Source of the DNA: Morella rubra
Lineage: Eukaryota; Streptophyta; Magnoliopsida; Fagales; Myricaceae
Assembly: GCA_003952965.2 (NCBI GenBank)
Contig: CM025849.1
Location: 20,828,080 to 20,892,079 of the forward strand
DNA: 64,000 nt
Reading direction: 5' to 3'
This document shows positions 48,990-60,617 of the stretch, one piece after another. The notes beneath the pieces were generated by a model. It searched no databases, was not told the origin of the DNA, and saw nothing but the letters and a program-made list of their open reading frames with translations. Within the stretch, counting starts at the first letter, position 1. The number at the start of each line of letters is the position of its first letter. Position numbers and translations under genes: made by a program.

Positions 48990-50936
48990 TGTGAAAAAAG
49001 CAAAAAGACAATGAAAGAAAAAGGTCATCTTCTGTATCTTAGATGAGATATAAGGACGACATTGCAAAATATTTGAAGATCAAATATTTGAAAAATAAAT
49101 TGAGCAGTAATTTAAAAATGAAATACCATTTTATATGAAAACAAATATGTTGCAATTACATAAAAATAATAAATATTCTAGCAAAAACTCAATATCCAAT
49201 TAAAGTATATTTAGAAAAAAATAATTGACGGCCAAAGTACAAAAGTATAAGGGGGAACATCATAGTACATTCCATATCTATGGATAAAAATCAAATTGGA
49301 TCTCATGACTTTTGATTTGTTTGTTTATCATAAGTTTTAAAAGGGGTTATATACATATTTGGTCTCTTGGTTTTGACTCATTTTAATAAATAGTCTTTGA
49401 TTTTCAAATTGATGATCTCGATTTGCAATTTTTTATCAAACAAGTCCTTTAGTTTAAACTTCTATATATAAAGTTAACGATTCACATGTCATTTTTAATC
49501 AGAAGTTGATATATGTTATCCAAAACTAAAATCATATGATTTATTTTTTTTAAGTTTTTTCCTAATTTTTTTTTTAAAAAAAAAAAAAAATTTAAAATAT
49601 TTTAAAAACAAAAAAAAAAAAAAACTTAAAAAATCATAAATCACACGATTTTATTTTTAGGTGACATGTGTCAACTTATGATGGAAACTAACTTATGAAT
49701 AGTTAACTTTGAAAATGAAATTTTAGGATAATAACTTTTTTAACAAAAATTATAAACTCAGGAAGCCTACGAATAATTTGAAAATCGAAGGACTTTTTGT
49801 TAAAATTGGTCAAAACCTAAAGACGAAATGAGCACTTAACCCATTTAAAAGACATCTATCAATTTTGCTGTTAAATCAAACCAAAAATGATCAAATGTTC
49901 CTCTAAGACAAAAATATTGATTTTTTTTTAAAATAAAAACAAATGGTATAGAAACTTTTATTTTTTTAGCTTTTATTCATTTTATTTTTAATTTTTTAGA
50001 GTTTTTCTTTAAGATGGATTCGTTCAATCAACACCACTTTCCGTCTAATGTAACTGTTAAATTGAACCGAGGATGAATATGGATGTCTTTTAAAACTTAT
50101 GGGGTGGTAGAATAATTTTTTTAGAGATAAATATGGGGTGATGTTTCGCAGAGTAGAATTTGGGCCAACTCTCGGAAAGCCGATCAATTAAGCCCATCAG
50201 ATCCAGACAGATTAGGTTTTGAAAGTACCCAACTATGGAACAACATTACCAGGGACAGCCGCATGTCCTATAAATCTTAAGCGTTTGGCGATTCTGCTTC
50301 TACATCTTCCATCTGCTTCATAAACAGCACAACTTGATGGCGTCGGCTGCATATCCTTCCTCTCTCTCTCTCTCTGAATCTGCTTTCTCCCCTCAGACTG
50401 TGATTTTCACAAGCACAATTGGTCCTCTCTTACACTGGCTCTTTTTTCCCCTGATTTGTGGACATGATGAAAGTAATTGACGGGTGATGATTAACTTCAT
50501 GTGATCAATAGCTACTCGCTACGTTCTTTCTGATTCTCTCTATGATAAATTTGTGAAATGCTTCTTTTCTTCTCCGTTAACCCTATCCCTGATTTCTAAT
50601 TTTTTCACATATTTTGTTGTTGTTGTCATCAATATGATGAAGTCAGAAAAATCTTAGGACACCTTCTGAGACAGCACGTACGAGCGTGCTGTGTATGAGA
50701 AAGATTTTCTCTTCTGATTTTGTGACGGCGATTTCATACTATTGCACTTATGAGATCTCTCTTCTTTGAATCGGACCATTTTTTTTGGGTTTTTAGCTGT
50801 AAACAGTGTTAGAAGCAAAATTGTTTGAGAAGATGGCGTTTGGATATTTTGTTGGTTCAATATTTGCCTGATGGAAACTTGTTGCATAAAGATTAACATA
50901 ACATTTGGTAATTTTTTCAATTGACATTTGTTTGAA
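48990..50936. other. Intergenic apart from the foldback MITE
   Basis: No complete gene. At 50260-50400 there is a promoter-like arrangement (CCTATAAATC, then ATGGCGTCGGCTGCATATCC and a CT run), but the frame from that ATG stops after about 20 codons. Confidence 0.4.
49342..49842. mobile_element. Foldback (long-TIR) MITE
   Basis: Two imperfect inverted arms of about 200 bp: GGGGTTATATACATATTTGG ... TTGGTTTTGACTCATTTTAA on the left mirrors TGGTCAAAACCTAAAGACGA ... CACTTAACCC on the right, with a poly-A/T-rich centre. About 501 bp, non-coding. Possible but imperfect target duplication (TTTTAAAA / TTTAAAAG). Probably a MULE-type MITE. Confidence 0.65.
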
Positions 50937-51083
50937 GCTCTAAAAGTTGAGAAAGACTTGGTGGAAGTGCTGGTTTGGGGCGCTGATCCAGACCAAGAGT
51001 TAGACAAACTCAAGTGGAATGAGGCAATTATAATCTTGTTCTGCAAGTGGAGGCCCTCATTTCATTTTAGAAGCTTCAATTGA
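50937..51083 (+). pseudogene. Unidentified exon-like fragment
   Basis: After an acceptor-like TTTGAAG the plus strand reads ALKVEKDLVEVLVWGADPDQ, then ELDKLKWNEAIIILFCKW to a stop at 51081-51083. The composition is protein-like and there is no start codon. I do not recognise the family and no neighbouring exons were found. Confidence 0.25.
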
Positions 51084-53160
51084 TGGAGCAAAGTAATAAA
51101 ACCTAATTTGAATCCTTAGCCGCATGATGGATAAACAACGATTTTGCATATATAAAAAAAATAAATAAAAAGAAATTCCGAAATAAAAAAAAAAAATCCT
51201 AAATGCCTAATGGGAATCAAAGCACAGAAATCCCTAAATCGGTTGGGCACATTTCTTAATCTGGTCATGTTCAAAATTATAAACAAATTTGGAAGGAACC
51301 GCTTGTGTTGTTTGGGTCTCGGTTGATTTCTCTTGATCCAGCCACTAGGCTTTTGGCTTGTTCTTTCCTAAACTGCGATTTTGGGAACCGCGTTTCGATA
51401 AAGCGACGTTCGGCATTTGCTTACAATGTCAACGACTTGTAGCTTTTTGTGTTTTGGGTTTAAAACGCGCGTTTCAATCCCGACAACAAGATAACGTACC
51501 ATTTTCTTTATTTTCTTCGATTTGGAAGTTTAATCAGTCGGATCCTCTATCGTAACTCTTATTTACTATTAAATTGAACAAAAGGAACAGGTTTTGATTT
51601 CAACATATATTGGAACTGAAATTAGAAATCATTTTTAATAATTTTTTGTTTTAATTTTTATAAAATAAAAAATAAAAATAAGGCTTAAAATAGAGTATAC
51701 TATAGAATTTATTTGAATATTTATTTTAAAAATTTAGATTTTGAATGAATGTTTACGTTAATTTTTCATTTGTAATAAATATTAAATAATTCAAAATTTT
51801 TATTTTTTTATTTTAAAATAAAGCTTAAAATAAAATATAACATATAATTTCTTTAATTGTTTATTTTAAAATCTAAATCTTGGATAAATGTATATATTTA
51901 TTATTAATTTAAGATAAATAATTAAAAAATATTCAAAAAAATTCAGCTTAAAAATTATTTTTAAACCATTAAGACCCAAAAAAAAAAAAAAATGTACAAA
52001 AAATTCTACATGCAAACCTAGTATAGAGATTTTTTCTTGTTATTATTTTATTTTTATTTTGAGAAAAAACAGAAGGACCCCTTTGTTATCTTCCCACTCT
52101 CTCTCTCGTTTTTTACTTTGCTGCCATTGATTCCCTTCCACCCTTTCTAATTGCTCTGTACTTTTCTCGGTGAGAAAAAAGAAAGGCGAAGACCAGAGAA
52201 ACCGCATATTGAACTCTTCCCATTTTCCTTTTTGTATTGTACTAGATCTGCCGAGAAAATACACAGAAAAAAGAAAAGGAAAACGCGGAAGTACTCCATT
52301 ATATATCGTTAATAGTCAGTTTATGTGCTCCTCTTTACTGACACACAACACAGCTTGAAGAAGAGAAAATGGGAAACAGCTTTATCAATCTTCGTGCCTA
52401 GGGGTTAGTACATATATATTTGCTTCAGCTTTCCATTTTCCTCTTTTATCTTACCAGCACAATACTAATGCTCTGTTGCTTCTTATAACTTTCTTTTGAT
52501 GAAATCTTTGTTCAGAAATATCCGCGGGATATAACCAGTGCGACGAGTCTCTTCTAAAGACTCTAGATTTCGCTCACTTGCTTAGCAGTGCAGTCCAACG
52601 GAGGTAAATGGATGGCAAGATTCCCTCGCACACAGAAAGCGAAAACCAAATTTATTAGGATTTCAGATTGTGCTGAAATATTAATTAAGCTTTTGTGCTT
52701 GCAATGTACACACAACCTGTTTGAGTGATTGTCTCTCTAAAACCTGCTCCCCTCAATCAGTCAATCTTAACAAGGAGATCACATCTTAGGAGTGTCTATG
52801 CCTCGTTTCACTTTCAGAAGTTGTTTTTTTTTCTCCGTTTGGATAACAACTACAAAGAAAATAATTTTCGAAATTTTCCAAAACTTCGCTATGACCTATA
52901 TTTTCTTTTTTCCACTCTTCTCTTGTGAAATGAATCTAATAATTAGCCTCATCTTTATATAATTTAATAATTTTATTTACGCGTGGTTTGTAATTATCTG
53001 TAGATGGAACTAAGCACAAACTATTTGATAGAGAAACAAATAAGATGAGAGGAAGGAGTTGGACCTCTGGTTTTCTGGTTTTTCTGATATCGGGCTTTCT
53101 TCCTTCAGCGGAAAATTCCCGTATCCAGGAGACGCTTTAGGTTATCTCGTGGGGTTTAGA
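51084..53160. other. Intergenic and presumed PYR4 5' leader
   Basis: 51600-52030 is extremely AT-rich with diverged repeats of TTATTTTAAAATCTAAAT / TAAAATAAAA. Around 52514-52601 a stretch bounded by TTGTTCAG and GAG|GTAAAT looks like a non-coding leader exon, probably of PYR4. No other gene. Confidence 0.4.
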
Positions 53161-56100
53161 ATGATACAGAGTTTGGTCCTTCCTTGCAAAGTATGTACGA
53201 CACAGGCATTGAAATTACTCGATGAGGAGTTGATGACATTTAATCCTTCTAAATATCTTCATTTTCTTATGCATTTGTTGTTACGTAGCCATTGAAATTT
53301 CCTGTGGGAAAGATTGAGGGGTCTAAGCAATTAAGGTGCAGAGGACCAAAGATGGAGCTCATTCTGACAAAACCTGATGATTGGCATCTTCACCTCCGCG
53401 ATGGGGACCTTCTTGGAGCGGTTGTCTCTCACAGGTTGGTTGTACTTCAAAATCTCTTTCTTGGTTGAGTTGCACATTATTGCCTCTTTCTTTTTGGGGT
53501 ATACCTCCTGAATGTGAATGAAGATAAACAAGATTTGAATTCTCTGGAGTTATAGTTTGCAAAAAATTTCATATCAGCTTCATTCTCAGATGTTTATCAT
53601 TGATGCCTTTTGTCTCATAACTATGGCATGTATAGTGCAACTCATTTTGGAAGGGCGATAGTGATGCCGAATTTGAAGCCACCCATCACAACGACAGCTA
53701 CTGCTGTGGCTTATCGAGACTCGATCTTGAAAGCTCTGCCTGCCAATAGCACTTTCACTCCTCTTATGACCCTTTATTTGACAGATACAACAAGTCCAGA
53801 AGAGATCAAGTTTGCAAGTGAGTCTGACTTGAAATATGCAACTAAGACCTGTTAATCAAATGACACTTGGATGATTGTTTGCGGCCTTACTGTAAATGTA
53901 ATAGTGTGTTGGCAAATATATTCCGTGTCAAACATTTTTTTTTCTCAGTTATAATTTTGTATAAATTTGTTAACAACTTGTCTTGCTTCAAGAAGAGGAC
54001 TTCCTTTGAAAGTGGTGTGAAGAATTTAAGAATTGTCAATTACAATTGCTGTTATGGTTGATCTTTATTTGTTTGGACTGAAGGCTGGAACTTTTTTTCT
54101 GTTGGGAAAAAGATTGAGAGTACACTTGCGCCTTGTTAACAATTTATCTTAGTTAGGAGCAGATTTTAATATTATCTTATCACTATATGAAAATCGAATT
54201 CAACTTGTTTATTTAGTGAGATGTTTGCAGGCTGCTTCCTCTTGGCTCTTCATAAATTTTTTGTTTTGTGTTTTTTTTTTTAAATCTGAAGTAAATTCAC
54301 CCTTCCACCATCTCTTTTTCAAATACTGAGTTCATGACTATGCTGCCTTGCCTTGCCAGAAAGAAGTGGGGTTGTTTATGCTGTGAAGTTGTACCCTGCT
54401 GGTGCAACAACAAATTCTCAAGATGGAGTTACTGATCTTTTTGGGAAATGTCTACCTGTCCTCCAGGAGATGGCTGAACAAAATATGCCTTTGTTGGTAA
54501 TTTCACCACATTAACTTGTTTCTCGTCTAATCTTGGTTAAGTGTGGCCATTTTCTCACTTTTGTACATCATTTTGGAGCAACTCACATTCAGAGCAACTG
54601 TTTGTTTCTGTATGTTGTGCTAGGCTGCATTCAGTGTTAGCTTTTCTTGTGTAGCTCATGGTTTGTTTACAAGCTAATTAGTTCCTTTCGATGGGTGTCT
54701 TATTATCATGCACGTCTTTAACAGACAAGGAAAAAGCTTTATTCAGCAGTAGTCTAAAGTCAAATGAATCTTGCGGTTTATTGGAGTCTGTGGGAGGCTG
54801 ACAATGCCCTAATACATTGGGAAAAATTACTCATATGGTGTCCATGATAACAAAGGCATCATGAAACTTCACTTGCCTAAAATTACATTTTGTATGAGTT
54901 TGAGCTTCTTTCATTAACGAGTGTGTTAGTTGCGTAGAGCATTACATAGGGGGATGTTGTTTTATAAAAAATTGTAAGATTTTTAGGATTTTTGATATAA
55001 TTGTGAATATTTATGTAGATTGAAGTTTTATAGGTTTTTGTGTAAAGGTTGTTGAAAAGTTTTAAAGATATTTAATTTTTATTGAAGTTTGTAAAAAGGT
55101 GTAGAGAGAGATGATTTGATGTAATTGTTTAATAAAAAAGTATTGGAGTTAGGTGGAAAAGTGTGGAGAAGGATATTTTTTGGAAATTTTTTTTGAAAAA
55201 ATACTGAAATTTGTGTGAAAAGTTGTTGAAGTTTGTGTAAAAGTTATTGGTGTTTGTGTAGGATTTTTTGAGATTTTGGATATTTGTTTTGTAAATTTTG
55301 TTGAATACATTATATTCTAGAATATTTTGCAAATGAACATGCCAGGTGAAGTCCAAATGGCTTTTAAGTAGAAGAGAGCAGCATGATTTCCTTGAAATGC
55401 TTAGTGCTTGTTTACTCACAGGTTCATGGGGAAGTTACCAATCCTGAGGTTGATGTATTTGATCGTGAGAAGGTCTTCATTGAAACTGTTTTACAACCTT
55501 TAGTACAGAGGCTTCCACAGCTGAGAGTAGTGATGGAACATATCACAACCATGGATGCTGTTAAGTTTGTTGAGTCCTGCAAAGAAGGTACCCCCGTTCA
55601 CCATCATGATAGTGTTTTCGCCATTCAACTTTATTTTATCTCTATTTAGTTTTATTTTAGTCAAATTCACATTGCCAGATGTATGCATTCTATCTTGATT
55701 TATCTTTCAGGATCTGTAGCCGCAACTGTTACTCCACAGCATCTTCTTCTCAATAGAAATGCACTCTTTCAAGGAGGATTGCAGCCACACAATTACTGCC
55801 TTCCAGTGCTCAAAAGAGAGAAACACAGTGCGTTGCTTTCAACATTTTTCTTTTGCCACAAAGAAGCAATTTGATATCTCTCTCTCCATATATGTTATCC
55901 AACTCCTTGACTTTAATTTTGATGTGGCCTTTCAAAATGATGAACTATTTATGGCCTCATAAAGTATGTAAATGGCAGTTGTATTTCCCCCCCCCATCTG
56001 AGATGCCTAATGGTGCTGGTGCAGACCTGGTTTTGGTAGACACAAGATTACATGAATTGCATTCTGATTCCCAAAACAGCTTCTGAGATGTGCAATAGTC

Positions 56101-57702
56101 TCTGTCAAATCGTGATTGGTCATCTTTGCTTTAGAGCTAAGATTGGATTTCCATATTAATTGATTTTTGAGTTATTGATTACAGTAGTGTATACTTAATG
56201 CACTAGAACAAGTCTCACATTAGGAACTTATTTTGTAATGATAGTTTGCAAAATGTGATTCTCCTTGTGAATATGACCTCCTTCGTTTGTTTTTCATCTA
56301 GGACAGGCTATTGTGACCGCTGTGACTAGTGGAAGTAAAAGATTCTTCCTTGGAACTGATAGCGCACCTCATGAGAGACGAAGAAAAGAGTGTCCTTGTG
56401 GCTGTGCTGGTATATTCAATGCCCCAGTTGCCCTATCACTATACGCGAAGGTCTTTGAAGAGGTAAATCTTTTCAATTATTTGGTATATCTATGATAAGT
56501 TTCTTGCTGGTGGTAATTCTTCCTACTTTTCATTTTATTTGTTCATTTTGGTAAGTAATGGATGTATTATAAACAACTATCAAATATTACCTACTTTTGT
56601 TTGTGTTTGTCTTTTCTTCACCCTTTTCAGTCCAATCCTGTTTGAAGGATCTGTACTTCATCAAAACCTCATTGTATTTTTCCTTATCCTTGATACTCAT
56701 CACCTTAACCATTTTCATTGACGCTCTAAGGAAGCTTGAACCTCCAGCTCTCTGAAGGTAGTTTAATACCCACAATATGACCTGATTGACTGGTTGTGGC
56801 TGTCTTTGGAGAGGAGGATGGGTCGGTTTAAAATCTTTGGGCTTAAGGTCCAATGTTTAACAGGAAAAGAGATATACCGTCACATTCTAAAGTAACTTGT
56901 CAAATGTTGTGTTAAAAGTCATGATAGGGAGTGTGATATGGCTTCTATGTATACAAGAAACATTAAGTACAAAGTTGAGACAGTACAAATCTACGAGGAC
57001 ATCATTCGGATCAGAAAATATTATTTATAAATATCTGGAGTGTATGAGTGTGGTTGCTGTAACTGTAACTTACCAATTGGGGTTAAGGAGCTTACGCATC
57101 TGGGTGAAGGAAAGATACACATCTTTTAGAAGGAAAATAATTTTACTTAATTGTTTTCTTCCAGAGCTTCGATTTTTAATCTCTGAGAAGTGAAGGAAGT
57201 AGGTTTTGCTGGTGAAATTGATTTACCCTCCTCACCTTCAATCTGTGCATACTTCTTCCTTATGTTCTTTCTTTCCAAACTTTGATGGGTCTGACATTGG
57301 CAATATGTAAAGAATTTTTTGGGAGATTAGTATCTGTGAATTGTTAGATGATATGTGATCTTTGTATGCGATTGACAAACACTTGGGATACTGTTTTCTA
57401 ATCTACACACTATGCAATATACATAGTTCGCAGGACTCGTGAAAACTTTGAAAACCATGGTTATTAATGTTGTACTAGCTCATTTACTTGTGCGTTGCAT
57501 ATTACAGGCAGGTGCACTTGAGAAGCTAGAGGCATTCACAAGCTTTAATGGACCAGATTTCTATGGGCTTCCAAGAAACACATCAAAAATTAAAATGATC
57601 AGGCGCATGTGGAAGGTTCCCGAGCATTTCTCCTTTGCATTTGGAGATATCATTCCAATGTTTGCAGGCGAAACGCTTGAATGGCAGCTGTCCGCAATTT
57701 GA
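53161..57702 (+). CDS. PYR4: Dihydroorotase (PYR4)
   Basis: Catalyses ring closure of carbamoyl-aspartate to dihydroorotate, step 3 of de novo pyrimidine synthesis; plant enzymes are single-function class II DHOases carried to an organelle. Eight coding exons with consistent phases: 53161-53190, 53289-53434, 53636-53817, 54360-54496, 55422-55587, 55711-55827, 56302-56462, 57508-57702, giving 377 residues, the same length as the Arabidopsis protein as I recall it. The zinc-binding HxH is in [11 protein letters not shown]; the carboxylated Lys in [17 protein letters not shown]; metal His in LLVHGEV and VVMEHITT; catalytic Asp in [11 protein letters not shown]. The start is the short exon [10 protein letters not shown], which matches the family's small first exon; the ATG before [10 protein letters not shown] is a possible internal start. 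All splice sites are GT-AG. Appears intact. Confidence 0.95.
54957..55330. repeat. Degenerate internal repeats in PYR4 intron 4
   Basis: Units of the type TTGAAGTTTGTGTAAAAG and TTTTTAGGATTTTTGATATA recur with variation through this T/G-rich stretch. It may be a MITE or a decayed tandem array; no clear termini. Confidence 0.4.
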
Positions 57703-59009
57703 TTCAAATTTTACACTCCCAGACAATGATTTCGGTATTTTCAATAAACCGCATTTATTTGTTACAATGCATAGACCAGTATCAGGGATTCTGAGTTCAT
57801 GTAGCTTTTCTTTATTTAAAACTGGAAGTAGACTGAATTTAGTCATCTTTGAAGTTACGAAGTGAACGGAGTTTTTGTTTTTTCTAGAAAAAAGTGGTAA
57901 CGATGTTTTAATCCTTTATACCTAAATTGACTTTAGGTGATCAATTTTTGGAACATTATAGCTTCTATCCTACCGAAAGGAAGTTGACTTTTCTTATAGG
58001 GTTGTTTAAGGCTTTGATCTTTGTTCTAATTTAGAACATTTTTCTGTCTCTTCCTGGGATCAAGACATTCATCTTCCCAGGTGGAAAATTTGATTTGGGT
58101 GACTTCATATCAGGTAAATTAGGTGTTTTGATAAGGAAAAAAGAAAGAGTAGATTTTGATATTGCAGTCAGAGATACCTTTTCCATTGCTACGGCCATCT
58201 GTCCAAACAGTGAACGCAAAGGGAGAGGTTTTCCGGCCTTCTGCAAAAAAGACTCAAACACCCGAAACACAGCCGTTAGTGAAGCCTGAACCTCTAAGAA
58301 AGAAAAAGCAGCCGCCTGAAACCGCTCTCCTGGCAGTCGAAGCGGCCTCTAGTCAAAATATACAAAAGCCATTGAAGCCATATAGTGAGCTGACAAAAAC
58401 ACAGAGAACAGCAGGGCCAGAAAGCTGACACCCTTTGGACATTGAATTGGGCATACTTGAAACTTGGATTGTTATTTTGATACTTAAATCTCAATAAATA
58501 GCAATGAAGTGCTCAATTAAGTGGAAAAGCTAATTCCTTTCGTCAATTCAATTAAACATCAACTGATACCGTATTGCATACTGCTGAAATGTATATCCTA
58601 TTATGTAAAATTCTGTGGACCCCATACTTTTCAATTCCGGTGCAAGCGGAGTGCGGGAATAAAGAAAGAAAAAATATGTTTTTTGGTCAGTAAACCAGGG
58701 TTATCCAAATGTCGGCTAGCAAAAAAAAAAAAAAAAAAAAGAACCAGCCAAATTCCGTATCAATGATTCAATAGAGTCGATCACAACGAAAGACTTGGAA
58801 TGGCATTAAAAAGATTTTTTATTACATCAATGGGGACGGCCACGAAAAAGTCGCTGTGACAAATAGGGTTTTATTTTTATTTTTAATAATCCACTTTTCT
58901 CATGTTTTATTTAAAAAAGAAAAGAACAAAGTTAATGTTGCATCCAATTATATCGAGCTTTTAGGAGGATTACAGACTTCTGGTGCTCATATCTCTCCTT
59001 GAAATTATT
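57703..59009. other. 3' UTR of PYR4 and intergenic with coding-like debris
   Basis: 58095-58430 contains a coding-like stretch: one frame reads NAKGEVFRPSAKKTQTPETQ, KPEPLRKKKQPPETALLAVE and NIQKPLKPYSELTKTQ to a stop at 58426-58428, after an acceptor-like TCCAAACAG. It is Lys/Pro-rich and possibly the last exon of a lost gene; the family is not identified. A 20-base A run lies at 58721-58740. Confidence 0.35.
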
Positions 59010-59213
59010 TCATAAAATAAGGGGATCTTTTACTGTAAGATATTCAGATTTCAATTCTTCATGGAGATGATGGCGTAAGAAAATCATTGCTTTGGCGCGA
59101 TCCTGCAGGGATGCATCATTTTCCTCTTGAATAGTATTTTCAAGATTCTTAGCATCAAGATGAATTTCAGCATCAAGGACCCCATGAGAGATAATTGTTG
59201 CCTGAAATATCAA
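59010..59213 (-). pseudogene. Retrotransposon gag-like fragment
   Basis: The minus strand reads DRAKAMIFLRHHLHEELKSE and YLTVKDPLIL, a motif found in plant copia-type Gag proteins. The fragment is about 68 codons; no LTRs or other domains were seen nearby. Confidence 0.55.
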
Positions 59214-60617
59214 GAGCTATGAATTCAAGTTTTGCAAGATTCAACATGATCTATAACAAGCAACGGATGAATAAGTTTCTAATCCAATTACACAAATCAA
59301 CAAAAAAGAAAATGTCAAATCGAACAAACTTACTACAAGCTTGTAAAAGGATATAAAAATATGCAACTTCCTTTGACTTTAGGAATGAACTTTTGCAATA
59401 AGAAAATACACGTCCTTCTCTTGCAATTTTAAGTACTTAATTCCTTCACGATTAGTAGCGTTTCGTACTGATAACGTATTGTAAAACTAAAGAATAATAT
59501 AATCTAGAAAGCGTAACAAAGAGAGAAAGAGAGAAATAGTTTTTTAGGAATTATGATGTATTCTAAATCTTGTTGTGTCTACAACTCATCTCAATACCCA
59601 TTTATATAGGCATAGGGGAGATATATAGAATTAAAAGGAATTTAAACAAAATTAAAAGGGTACATAATGGTGAGAAAACTAATGGTTGAGGATAATAAAA
59701 AGATGTAACGATCATCCATAATAACCCATAATAATAATATTGATAACAGTTAACAACTGATGGTATATATATATATATATATTATATACTTCGTCTCTAG
59801 TACTCTTCTGGGACATGTTGTAATTAATGATTGCATGGGCCCCTTGATCATCTTTGAAAATGCTTGGCAGGCCCCCGCGAGGAATATGAAAATGGCATGA
59901 AATCTTTGGTAAGGTTTTGGGATGAGTTGACTTCCAATTTTTTTTTTTTTACTTCGACAAAAAGTTTCGACTACTTGGCGTGGTGTCCAAGTTCCTTGCC
60001 GGGAAAGCTCAGGGAAATTAATTAAGGAGAAAGAAAATTGCCGGCTTATTTAATTCGTAAGAACACCATCGCGCTTCAGCTATAAACTGTATAAATTAGA
60101 CGATCCAAAAATTGGTTCTAAGTTCTGACATCGCTCTCATTCACTCCAAGTTCCTTACCCTCTAAGTTAAGGTAAGATTTCCTTTCTGCTTCGTAGCTTA
60201 TATAATTTTCTTGTTTATTTATTTTTCAGTTCGATTTTATCTGGGAATGGATTTATTAAGATGCCCATGAAATGTTAAAGAATGTAATTCAAATAAAAAG
60301 ATAAACATTTTCCTTATGTATCTTTTTTAATTTTTTTTTTCTTAGGAAGCTGTAAAAATCAACTAGGTGAGTGCAATGAAATGTTTCGTGGACTGTTAAA
60401 ATCATCAATTGTCATTACTTTTAAGTTGATGAAAAAGATATAGGTTTTGTCATGTTTTATGGAAATATGAGCATATAATATAATATTATTAATTAATGGA
60501 AATGGGAACTGTAATTTTGCAGAGTTAGGTTGAAGATTAGATATGATCATATATTGAATTTTATTTCACAACAAAATTTTGGGTATTTTTCATGGTCTGT
60601 TAGGCGAAGCCGGCACT
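59214..60617. other. Intergenic, upstream of the proton-pump-interactor-like gene
   Basis: Includes a TA dinucleotide run (59765-59783). 60110-60175 looks like a leader exon followed by a GTAAGATTTCC donor, with the leader intron ending at CTGTTAG (60603). No other gene. Confidence 0.45.
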
